Below are positions 1 through 6,509 of a stretch of 8,067 bases of DNA, piece by piece. Source of the stretch: Deltaproteobacteria bacterium (GTDB taxonomy: Bacteria > Desulfobacterota > DAOWOC01); NCBI GenBank assembly GCA_030642225.1, contig DAOWOC010000032.1, positions 1 to 8,067 on the forward strand, in the 5' to 3' direction. Under the pieces are notes generated by a model. The model searched no databases. It was not told the origin of the DNA and was given only the letters and a program-made list of their open reading frames with translations. Made by a program: the position numbers and the translations under genes. Numbering within the stretch: the stretch's first letter is position 1; each line of letters begins with the position of its first letter.

Positions 1-561
1 AACAAGTGCGGCTAATACTGTAAATGCTCCAAAGATACCACCCATCATATCAGCAATGGCGACTCCCCCGGGTATTACCGGCGCCCTTCCCGGTTCTCCT
101 GAAAGACTTAAAATCCCGCTGTGTCCACATGCAATTATATCATATGACGGATAGTCGGCATATGGCCCTGTTTCGCCATAACCGGTTATATTGCAGCGTA
201 TAATTCCGGGATTTATTTTTTTAAGGGTCTCAAAATCAGTACCCTGTCTCTTTGGCACATCAGCACGGTTATTAGAGATTACCACATCAGACATCTTTAC
301 CAGTTCATAAAAAGCCTTTTTCCCCGATTCAGAGCCAATGTCCAATACAAGACTTTTTTTGTTCCTGCTTAAAGACAGGCTGTAATAAAGTATTGGAGAC
401 ATCTTTTTTTCACCAAGTCTTAACATGTCACCTAATGGGGATTCTATTTTAATGATCTCAGCTCCAAGATCACCAAGAAGCATTGTCCCGAATGGACCTG
501 CATGGGCCTGAGTTAAATCAAGAATTCTGATCCCACTTAAAGGACCTTTTGTGATTGCCAT
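1..561 (-). CDS. CaiB/BaiF family III CoA-transferase, N-terminal part (runs off left edge)
   Basis: Family III CoA-transferases move CoA between a CoA thioester and a carboxylic acid in the cytoplasm through an aspartyl-CoA thioester intermediate. Only the first 187 residues are in the window; the frame is open to base 1. The translation opens MAITKGPLSGIRILDLTQ and continues with AGPFGTMLLGDLGAEIIKIE at about residues 21-40, the classic N-terminal signature. It then has GYGETGPYADYPSYD at about 127-141 and PGGVAIADMMGG at about 164-175. By family alignment Asp171 is the likely catalytic aspartate. I chose ATG 561 because GGAG lies 9 bases upstream. An in-frame ATG at 576 would add five residues but has no good ribosome binding site. 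The substrate cannot be told from this fragment; relatives act on carnitine, formate/oxalate, benzylsuccinate, bile acids and others. It is co-directional with the ankyrin pseudogene and helicase upstream but separated by AT-rich spacer, so it is probably transcribed separately. Confidence 0.93.
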   Translation of the reverse strand, partial: MAITKGPLSGIRILDLTQAHAGPFGTMLLGDLGAEIIKIESPLGDMLRLGEKKMSPILYYSLSLSRNKKSLVLDIGSESGKKAFYELVKMSDVVISNNRADVPKRQGTDFETLKKINPGIIRCNITGYGETGPYADYPSYDIIACGHSGILSLSGEPGRAPVIPGGVAIADMMGGIFGAFTVLAALV

Positions 562-588
562 AATAATCTTCTCCATTTTAAGGCAGTT

Positions 589-618
589 ATTAAATAGTTA
601 AAGATGTTTGTAGTTCAA
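589..618 (-). promoter_or_regulatory. Possible sigma-70-type promoter for the CoA-transferase
   Basis: Reading the minus strand, TTGAAC (618-613) and TTTAAT (594-589) are separated by 18 bases and lie about 28 bases before ATG 561. The match is four of six for the -35 box and five of six for the -10 box. The surrounding sequence is very AT-rich, so chance matches are easy. Nothing else is seen in the spacer 577-680. Confidence 0.25.
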
Positions 619-680
619 TAATAATATAAATTTATAAGAATAGTTATATAGTTATAAAATATTATCCATTAATACTCTGT

Positions 681-1039
681 CTATTTTTTTACTGTATTAC
701 TCAATATCCGAAAAATTTCAATGCTATTAACATGGCTATTCTCTTTTGAATAATCTAACGCTGTTCTGCTGTATTTTATCCTGCGCCCTGATATCTGCGC
801 CATTTTTTATAAGTATTCTTATTACATCAGGATTCTGATTATTAAACACAGCAAACATCAACACTGTTCTGCTGTATTTGGCGCGCTCATTAACATCCGC
901 TCCATTTTTAACAGCCTTGTTTATATCCTCTATGGTTGCTTTATTCCAAAATTCCGGTGACAATAGGTTAACCACCTGAGCATGCAGATTACCGGTATAG
1001 ATATAAATAAAATAAAGTAATTATCAAGAATTGCTTCAT
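681..1039 (-). pseudogene. Exported ankyrin-repeat protein, disrupted by two +1 frameshifts
   Basis: Read across three frames, this stretch gives a coherent protein of about 118 residues. It starts at ATG 1039, with AAGGAG 9 bases upstream (1054-1049). The N-terminus MKQFLIITLFYLYLY then hits a stop at 991-989. The next frame supplies TGNLHAQ, which completes a plausible signal peptide, followed by the ankyrin body from about 975 (IEDINKAVKNGADVN, PDVIRILIKNGADIR). That frame stops at 738-736. The third frame continues as TALDYSKENSHVNSIEIF and stops at 683-681, a normal ankyrin C-terminal helix pair. Ankyrin repeats bind proteins; the partner here is unknown. The only uninterrupted piece would start at GTG 975 and give 79 residues, but it lacks a ribosome binding site and the export signal. 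Sequencing errors in short homopolymers are the main alternative to true decay. Confidence 0.75.
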
Positions 1040-1050
1040 TTTTCATATCT

Positions 1051-1060
1051 CCTTGCAAGG
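1051..1060. other. Palindrome overlapping the ankyrin gene's ribosome binding site
   Basis: CCTTGCAAGG is a perfect 10-base palindrome. On the minus strand its second half is part of the AAGGAG Shine-Dalgarno sequence serving ATG 1039. It is too short to be a stable hairpin on its own. The same TGCAAGGAGATA context precedes carD at 4030-4041, without the palindrome, so the strong Shine-Dalgarno sequence is the simplest explanation. Confidence 0.3.
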
Positions 1061-1125
1061 GATTTTCTGTTCATTTTAAATTATTATTTTAAATACTGAT
1101 AATATTTTTTTACCATAATAAATCT

Positions 1126-3867
1126 TTATTCCGGCATAACAGGCTCCCTGATCAAAAGGCCGACCGCCTGTCTGGCACATTCTGATAATTCAGGATAAAT
1201 ATCGTCAAGATCGATTATCTGTCTTAAATGATCTGCTGTACGGTATATGAGCATGGCCATATCACCCTCGTCCACCTTTAATAAATTTATCAGTTCATCC
1301 CATTGCATCCCGCTTGCCCAGTTGTATATTGCTGCCATGGGCCAAAAACACGGGGTTATAACAGGGAATCCCCTTTCTTTAAGAGATTCCAAAAGCGATT
1401 CAACACTTTTTGTAAGATGTTGAAACTTTGCTTTTAACATGGCTACTTCCATACCATGTTCCGGAACATATATTTCCTTCCCCCTGTCGCTTACAAAGGG
1501 AGCCAGCATTGCAGCGAGAAGCACAGGGTTATCATTACTGAAAATTCCGGTTTTAATGCATTCTGCCATGAGCAGAGGTTGATCGACCCTAAGTCTGGAC
1601 GCCCATATACCTTCTTTGGTTAATTGTCCGTCTTTATTTACATAACCTTCCTTTGTCAAGAATCTAATATGCTGCAAAAAGGAACTCCACAAAAACTCCT
1701 GATTAGATGAAAGCTCCTCGTTTAACAACTTTGCCTCTATAAGCATCTTTTTAAACGAATCCCCACCCTTGTCGGAAAAACAAATGGAGTAATTCTTACA
1801 CCCGTTACATGGTATCTCATCAAGGGCTCTTTGATCGCTAATGAGAGCTTCCTTAAGATCATTGATTTTGCTCTGTAATTCAGGAGTAAAGGATGTGGAC
1901 TCAGGGATAGGGGTAAGGCCTGAATATGTTTGAGTCTCTAAAAACTTTTTTAATTCAAATGCCCTTTTCCCGTCCTGAATTTCTATACAGCCGTCAAAAA
2001 TTATTGACACCCTTTTTAAACTCATCCAGCGAATCGGCAAACTGACAGATACCTTGTCAGGGCTTTCCTGCCTGATAGATAAGGCCAGTATTCCCTTTGA
2101 ATTCTTTTTTTCTATAAGCTTAATGCAGCAATGCAGTTTGCCCTTTTGATTAAGGAATAAACGCCCTTTTGTAAGACAGGAGAGTTTAAATGCATTATTG
2201 GTTAATAATTTTAATTCTTTCTCAATATCCCTGATATTTTTTTTATATTCAGTATAAAGACGGGCACAGGTTACGGCCTCTTCGGCATTATGACAATTGG
2301 CTTCAGAAAGCTCCCTGTCTATAGATTCATAAAGGACCTGAAGATTTTTTTTATTTGGCAAATCCCTTGATATACGCTGATATGTCTCAAGGGAAGCGTC
2401 AAATATATCTTTAATCTCTTCTTTATTGTGTGATAGCAGCAGGTTTAAGGCCATGGAAAAATTAATCTTAATCTGGCTCAAAACAGGATTGGCCGGCATT
2501 GTAAAAAGCGACTGGATAAGTCTTGTATTCTGAAAAGGCCCAGGAAGAACCATGGCAAATCCAATTCTGTCCATTCCTCTTCTTCCTGCCCTGCCAGTCA
2601 TCTGCATCAACTCAGTTGTATTTAAATCAACAAATTCCTTGCCATTATATTTATCGCTTTGTGATATTATAACCGTTCTTGCCGGGAAGTTAACGCCTGC
2701 CGCAACTGTTGAGGTTGAAAAAATGGCCTCAAGATATCCTTTTTTCATAAAATCTTCAACAAACTGTTTCCACCTTGGCAGTTGACCACCATGGTGAGCC
2801 GCGACACGATATTTTACAAGATAACCAAGCTGTGGGTGAGTCTTGAGATATGGATGTTCCTCAAGTCTCTGTTCTAACAAACGATTAAACCCGTCCTCTT
2901 TTTCAGGATTAATAAAAGCCGGGGGAATGCTGCAAAGTTTAAGGGAATTATTACAGTCTGCCCTTGATTTTAAAAAAAAAATAGCCGGCGCCAAATTCAT
3001 TTTCCTGAGACCGCTTAAAATTTTGCCATACGGCGGCAATTGACCACGTCCACCAAAACCTCTTTTCTTTGATCCTGAAAGCCACCTTTCGATCTTACTA
3101 AAGAGGCCGTTACTGCTTTCAAGAGGACAGACCTCTCCCTCCGGAAACATAAAAAGAGGATACAAGGGTACCGGACGCTTAGTTTCATCTACAACAACAC
3201 ATGGTACCCCGCGCTGCCAGACGAGCCAGTCGGCTATTTCATGACTGTTACTGATTGTGGCGGAAAGCATAAGAAGCCTTATGCGCGATGGCATATATAT
3301 AAGGACTTCTTCCCAGACTACTCCGCGCCATGGGTCCCCGAGATAATGGACTTCATCCAGTATTACAAGATCCACAGGGACATTCTCATTCATGTGCATT
3401 GCATCATAAAACTGGTTGCGTAATATCTCGGTAGTGCCGACTATAACCGGAGCAGATGTATTTTCCTTTCTGTCTCCTGTTAATATTCCCACATTATCTT
3501 CGCCGAACAATTCTTTAAAACTGCTGTAAATGGAATTTGAGAGAGCCTTAAGCGGCGAAGCATACCAGCTCCTTTTCCCATCCCGCAACATGTCGGCCAC
3601 AGCCTGTTCCGCAATCCAGGTCTTTCCTGATCCGGTTGGAGCTGTTACCAGGACATCAGCATCTTTAAGCTTTTTTAATGCCTCAACCTGGAAATCATCT
3701 GCAACAAAGGGTTTATCCGCAGGTATGCCTATGCGGCCCAGCACATTATGAAGATGCGGGTTTGCAGCTATTTTAAAAATTGTTTCACTGCTTTTTTTAT
3801 AATGTGAAGTTTTTTTAAATGGGTTTCCCTTGCGAGGTGTAAAAATTTTTTTTATTTCTTCAGGCAC
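1126..3867 (-). CDS. Ski2/Mtr4-like DExH-box RNA helicase with DSHCT C-terminal domain
   Basis: An ATP-dependent superfamily 2 helicase of the Ski2-like group, which unwinds structured RNA; bacterial members are poorly characterised. Of its 913 residues, roughly 55-230 form RecA domain 1: DDFQVEAL (58-65), Walker A APTGSGKT (76-83), DEVH (171-174) and SAT (202-204). RecA domain 2 follows with AIFFLKSRADC (295-305), STSTVAAGVNFPAR (384-397) and QMTGRAGRRG (422-431). The C-terminal DSHCT domain spans about 725-905. It contains GYVNKDGQLTKEGIWASRL and the typical WASGMQWDELI and GDMAMLIYR signatures. A cysteine cluster C687-x2-C690-x5-C696 may bind metal. The start is GTG at 3867: an in-frame TAA lies three codons upstream and no ATG is nearby. 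GAGGA lies about 14 bases before it, rather far. It is divergent from carD; the 86-base gap to the ankyrin pseudogene leaves co-transcription possible. No terminator is obvious after its stop. Confidence 0.95.
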   Translation of the reverse strand: MPEEIKKIFTPRKGNPFKKTSHYKKSSETIFKIAANPHLHNVLGRIGIPADKPFVADDFQVEALKKLKDADVLVTAPTGSGKTWIAEQAVADMLRDGKRSWYASPLKALSNSIYSSFKELFGEDNVGILTGDRKENTSAPVIVGTTEILRNQFYDAMHMNENVPVDLVILDEVHYLGDPWRGVVWEEVLIYMPSRIRLLMLSATISNSHEIADWLVWQRGVPCVVVDETKRPVPLYPLFMFPEGEVCPLESSNGLFSKIERWLSGSKKRGFGGRGQLPPYGKILSGLRKMNLAPAIFFLKSRADCNNSLKLCSIPPAFINPEKEDGFNRLLEQRLEEHPYLKTHPQLGYLVKYRVAAHHGGQLPRWKQFVEDFMKKGYLEAIFSTSTVAAGVNFPARTVIISQSDKYNGKEFVDLNTTELMQMTGRAGRRGMDRIGFAMVLPGPFQNTRLIQSLFTMPANPVLSQIKINFSMALNLLLSHNKEEIKDIFDASLETYQRISRDLPNKKNLQVLYESIDRELSEANCHNAEEAVTCARLYTEYKKNIRDIEKELKLLTNNAFKLSCLTKGRLFLNQKGKLHCCIKLIEKKNSKGILALSIRQESPDKVSVSLPIRWMSLKRVSIIFDGCIEIQDGKRAFELKKFLETQTYSGLTPIPESTSFTPELQSKINDLKEALISDQRALDEIPCNGCKNYSICFSDKGGDSFKKMLIEAKLLNEELSSNQEFLWSSFLQHIRFLTKEGYVNKDGQLTKEGIWASRLRVDQPLLMAECIKTGIFSNDNPVLLAAMLAPFVSDRGKEIYVPEHGMEVAMLKAKFQHLTKSVESLLESLKERGFPVITPCFWPMAAIYNWASGMQWDELINLLKVDEGDMAMLIYRTADHLRQIIDLDDIYPELSECARQAVGLLIREPVMPE

Positions 3868-4050
3868 TTTTCGTTAACAATTCCTCATTATTTTATTTAA
3901 TCATATTAAAAAACAGTCATACCATAAAAACAGCACATAGTCTTATATAATTCTTTTTACTTTAAAAATTTTAGAATTAATGGTATTATTAAAAGATATT
4001 TTAAATTAAAATTCTTTTTATGTGAGTTATGCAAGGAGATAAATATTATA
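3868..4050. promoter_or_regulatory. Divergent intergenic region between helicase and carD
   Basis: This 183-base, strongly AT-rich gap must hold promoters for both the leftward helicase gene and the rightward carD cluster. TATAAT occurs at 3946-3951 on the plus strand and TATGAT at 3905-3900 on the minus strand. Neither has a convincing -35 box at 16-18 bases, so I do not assign exact promoters. AGAATT (3973-3978) and AATTCT (4010-4015) are a weak inverted pair. AAGGAG at 4033-4038 is the ribosome binding site for carD. Confidence 0.4.
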
Positions 4051-4086
4051 ATGTTGGAAGTTGGAGAAATGTTTGAAGTTGGAAAA
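4051..4086 (+). repeat. Imperfect 18-base tandem duplication at the carD start
   Basis: Bases 4051-4068 and 4069-4086 are copies of one 18-base unit that differ at two positions (TTG versus TTT, and GAA versus AAA). They encode MLEVGE followed by MFEVGK. The start codon is therefore duplicated in frame. The second copy corresponds to the usual N-terminus of CarD-family proteins. Confidence 0.85.
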
Positions 4087-4554
4087 ATGGTCGTATACCC
4101 TGCCCACGGAGTCGGACTTATCGAATCACTCGAAACCAAAGAAATTTCAGGTGACAAACATCAATTCTATATTATGCGGATGCTTGGTAATGACATGACG
4201 ATTATGATACCGGCTAATAATATACAAAATATCGGTCTCCGTCCTATAATTACAAAAACCGAGCTTGATAAGGTATATGAAATTTTTCACCATCCTGAAC
4301 TTTTCAGCCAGGAACAGACATGGAAACGCAGGTACAGGGAATATACCGATAAGCTTAAAACAGGCTCTATCTATGATCTGGCCGAGGTTTTAAGGGATCT
4401 TTTCCTTCTTAAACATAAAAAAGGCTTGTCCTTTGGCGAACGCAAGTTATTTGATCAGGCAAAGGAACTTATTGTTAAAGAGATATCCCTGTTAAAGAAC
4501 AAATCAGAGGAAGATATAGCAGAAGAAGTTGAACTGGTTTTGGCGGAAAAATAA
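4051..4554 (+). CDS. carD: CarD/CdnL-type RNA polymerase-binding transcription regulator
   Basis: CarD/CdnL proteins bind the RNA polymerase beta subunit through an N-terminal Tudor-like domain. They stabilise the open promoter complex, mostly at rRNA and growth-related promoters. This 167-residue protein matches the family length (about 160). The N-terminal domain carries the signature VVYPAHGVG at 14-22. The C-terminal helical domain runs from about 70, with WKRRYREYTDKLKTGS starting at Trp91. By family alignment Trp91 is the conserved tryptophan that wedges into the upstream edge of the -10 bubble. ETG-free helices AEVLRDLFLL and LSFGERKLFDQAKELI follow. Start choice is open: ATG 4051 has AAGGAG 12 bases upstream, which is long. 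ATG 4069 would give the more usual family N-terminus MFEVGKMVVYPAHGVG, but its GGAG is only 2 bases away. It heads a probable operon with the two genes downstream. Confidence 0.95.
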   Translation: MLEVGEMFEVGKMVVYPAHGVGLIESLETKEISGDKHQFYIMRMLGNDMTIMIPANNIQNIGLRPIITKTELDKVYEIFHHPELFSQEQTWKRRYREYTDKLKTGSIYDLAEVLRDLFLLKHKKGLSFGERKLFDQAKELIVKEISLLKNKSEEDIAEEVELVLAEK

Positions 4555-4582
4555 TCCTTAATGTTTTTGCCATTTTTTTAAA

Positions 4583-5578
4583 ATGCCTTTAATTAACAAT
4601 CATGACACAAGGAAGATCCATCAATTTTTCATTGAAGCTGGAGCCACGGGCAAACGCCTTGATGTCTGGCTCAGTGGAATACTCCCGGAATTCAGCCGTT
4701 CTGCTGTTAAACATCTTATTGAAAAAGGCGCAATACTCGTTGACGGTGAGAAGGTAAAGGTTGCGCATCATCTCTTGCCAGGGCAGCGGGTCGATTTTTT
4801 TGAACCGCAAAAAAAGGCCTCTGATTTAACCCCAATTTCATTAGATCTTTCAATACTTTACGAAGATGAATATTTAGCGGCAATCAATAAACCGTCTGGA
4901 ATAGTTGTCCACCCGGGGGCAGGCGGGAATCAGCCTACTATTGTGCACGGGTTGCTTTACCACTTTAAAAATAATCTGGCATCAATGGGTGATGCTGTCC
5001 GGCCAGGGATCGTACACCGGCTTGACAAGGATACTTCAGGCGTTCTTTTAATAGCCAAGGATGATCATACATTATACAAACTCGGCAATATATTCATGCA
5101 AAGACAGATAACCAAAATATATAAGGCCATTGCATACGGGACACCCGCTGTTGACAAGGGAGTGATTGATTCGCCCATAGGCAGGCATCCGGTTAACCGT
5201 AAAAAGATGTCTTCCAAAGGCAAAAACCGCAGGAATGCGCTTTCATACTGGCAGGTGGAGGAAAATATCGGCCCCATTACCCTTTTCAGTATACGGATCG
5301 CAACCGGCCGGACACATCAAATCAGGGTGCATTTGGCAGAATCAAGCTGGCCTGTTGTGGGGGACAGGGTATATGGTGAAAACCGCAGGGCATTATCTAT
5401 ATTACCAAAAACGTTATCATTATACCTTCAAAAAATACCCCGTCAGATGCTGCATGCATCTTCCATCGCCTTTAAACATCCTGTAACCGGCAAAAATTTG
5501 TTTATAGAGGCCCCTCTTGCCAAAGATATGCAAACCCTGCTTGAAACCGGAAGGAAAATTTTAGATGAAACACTTTAA
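4583..5578 (+). CDS. rluD: RluA/RluD-family 23S rRNA pseudouridine synthase
   Basis: These enzymes convert specific uridines of large-subunit rRNA to pseudouridine; the RluD type modifies helix 69 at the subunit interface. The 331 residues match RluD length (E. coli 326). An S4 RNA-binding domain covers about 22-75 (KRLDVWLSGILPEFSRSAVK, then GAILVDGEKV). The catalytic domain begins with LYEDEYLAAINKPSGIVVHP (92-111). It contains GIVHRLDKDTSGVLLIAK (142-159), with catalytic Asp148 by family alignment, and TGRTHQIRVHL (241-251). ATG 4583 is the only ATG after an in-frame TAA at 4559-4561. It is preceded by a T/A run with no recognisable ribosome binding site, so coupling to carD 28 bases upstream is likely. 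The gene overlaps coaE by 14 bases. The exact target uridines cannot be told from sequence; another RluA-family specificity is possible. Confidence 0.93.
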   Translation: MPLINNHDTRKIHQFFIEAGATGKRLDVWLSGILPEFSRSAVKHLIEKGAILVDGEKVKVAHHLLPGQRVDFFEPQKKASDLTPISLDLSILYEDEYLAAINKPSGIVVHPGAGGNQPTIVHGLLYHFKNNLASMGDAVRPGIVHRLDKDTSGVLLIAKDDHTLYKLGNIFMQRQITKIYKAIAYGTPAVDKGVIDSPIGRHPVNRKKMSSKGKNRRNALSYWQVEENIGPITLFSIRIATGRTHQIRVHLAESSWPVVGDRVYGENRRALSILPKTLSLYLQKIPRQMLHASSIAFKHPVTGKNLFIEAPLAKDMQTLLETGRKILDETL

Positions 5579-6194
5579 TGATCATGTCTTTGCCCTTACC
5601 GGCGGCATTGCAACAGGCAAATCAACCGTTGCAGCCATGTTTAAAGACCTTGGAGCGTATATAGTTGATACAGACCTTATTGCAAAAAAAGTTGTTGAAC
5701 CGGGGATGCCGGCCATTATAGAGATCAAAAAACACTTTGGTGATAGTGTCTTTGATAATCACGGTCATTTTGACCGTGGGGCCATGAAGAAAAAAATTAT
5801 CAAAGATCCCGAAACAAAAAATCTGTTAAACAGTATTATGCATCCATATATTTTAAACATGACGATTGATGAGACCCAAAAACGCCTCTCTGAAAAAAAA
5901 CCCTCGCCCATAATTATTGACGTTCCTCTTCTTTATGAAGCAGGCTGGCAAAATGGTTTCAAGTCTGTTATCCTTGTTTTTACAAGCAGGGATATTCAGT
6001 TAAAACGACTTATGAAACGTGATGTAATAGACCAAGATATGGCGCAGGGAATGCTTTCAATTCAGATGGATATTAAAGAAAAAAAAGGACTTGCAGATTA
6101 TCTAATTGACAATTCATTCGCTATTGATTCAACCCGCAAACAGGTAAATGATATTTTTGCTGTTCTTATGGAAAGGTGCAAAAAACAGCCATAA
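5565..6194 (+). CDS. coaE: Dephospho-CoA kinase
   Basis: CoaE phosphorylates the 3'-hydroxyl of the dephospho-CoA ribose with ATP, the final step of coenzyme A synthesis, in the cytoplasm. The 209 residues match the family (about 200). Visible motifs are the P-loop GGIATGKST (13-21), DTD (35-37, usually DAD), HPYI (93-96) and DVPLLYEAG (119-127). The lid motif RLMKRD (148-153) and ADYLIDN (177-183) follow. All expected motifs are intact. ATG 5565 has AAGGA 9 bases upstream and lies inside the end of rluD, which points to co-transcription and translational coupling. In many Desulfobacterota I would expect rho or another housekeeping gene soon after coaE. Here the next 1.8 kb is accessory-looking instead. 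No terminator is visible directly after the stop. Confidence 0.96.
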   Translation: MKHFNDHVFALTGGIATGKSTVAAMFKDLGAYIVDTDLIAKKVVEPGMPAIIEIKKHFGDSVFDNHGHFDRGAMKKKIIKDPETKNLLNSIMHPYILNMTIDETQKRLSEKKPSPIIIDVPLLYEAGWQNGFKSVILVFTSRDIQLKRLMKRDVIDQDMAQGMLSIQMDIKEKKGLADYLIDNSFAIDSTRKQVNDIFAVLMERCKKQP

Positions 6195-6243
6195 TGTACT
6201 GAAAAATTTAGACAGGAAAAATTCTCAGCTCTCGAAAAAATGA

Positions 6244-6363
6244 TACAATAATAGATTACATAAGGAACGTCTTAACAGTAGCGCTATTTCCTCAAAGTCA
6301 TTCCCCGGCAAACCGAAGGGCATGCACTGGAAAATATATCAGCGGTTGCGAGAGGAAGCCTAA
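6244..6363 (+). pseudogene. Short coding-like remnant, unknown protein
   Basis: Between stops at 6241-6243 and 6361-6363 is a 39-codon open frame. Its C-terminal half, KPKGMHWKIYQRLREEA, looks like real protein: charged and aromatic residues sit in helix-like spacing. There is no good start codon with a ribosome binding site; the only ATG, at 6322, leaves 13 residues. I do not recognise the family. It may be the end of a decayed mobile-element or accessory gene, or chance. Confidence 0.25.
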
Positions 6364-6497
6364 CATGCGAACCATTTTTCTTTGGTACTGGAAAACATAA
6401 AAAATAACCAAATTAGAAGCAGACGATGCAAAAACCAAAAAGTAATCCGCGGTTAATTTTTAATGGAGCTGAGGTATAAGAAACACAAGGCGGTTAA

Positions 6498-6504
6498 AAG
6501 GAGG
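6498..6504 (+). promoter_or_regulatory. Strong ribosome binding site of the Sel1-repeat gene
   Basis: AAGGAGG lies 5 bases before ATG 6510, a near-perfect complement to the 16S rRNA 3' end, and it fixes the start. It is the best ribosome binding site in the window, which suggests efficient translation when the gene is transcribed. Confidence 0.8.
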
Positions 6505-6509
6505 GAAGC

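Larger units (their letters stand above)
6195..6509. other. Gene-poor gap between coaE and the Sel1-repeat gene
   Basis: This 315-base stretch holds no complete gene I can support. It contains a 39-codon coding-like remnant (6244-6363) and a 16-codon micro-ORF (6463-6513) that ends across the next start codon. The strong ribosome binding site AAGGAGG is at 6498-6504. TACAAT at 6244-6249 resembles a -10 box but lacks a partner. No clear hairpin terminator for the carD-rluD-coaE cluster is visible. Confidence 0.6.

Noticed and set aside
736..975. Intact 79-residue ankyrin protein starting at GTG 975
   Set aside because: It has no ribosome binding site, starts in mid-domain and ends abruptly in the second repeat, while flanking frames supply the missing signal peptide and C-terminus.
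4561..4581. Six-codon micro-ORF (MFLPFF) between carD and rluD
   Set aside because: No ribosome binding site, and the short T-rich sequence is easily open by chance.
6195..6217. Sequence starting TGTACTG just after the coaE stop, resembling an IS3-type end
   Set aside because: No matching inverted partner or transposase is in the window, and the likeness is only to a short degenerate motif.
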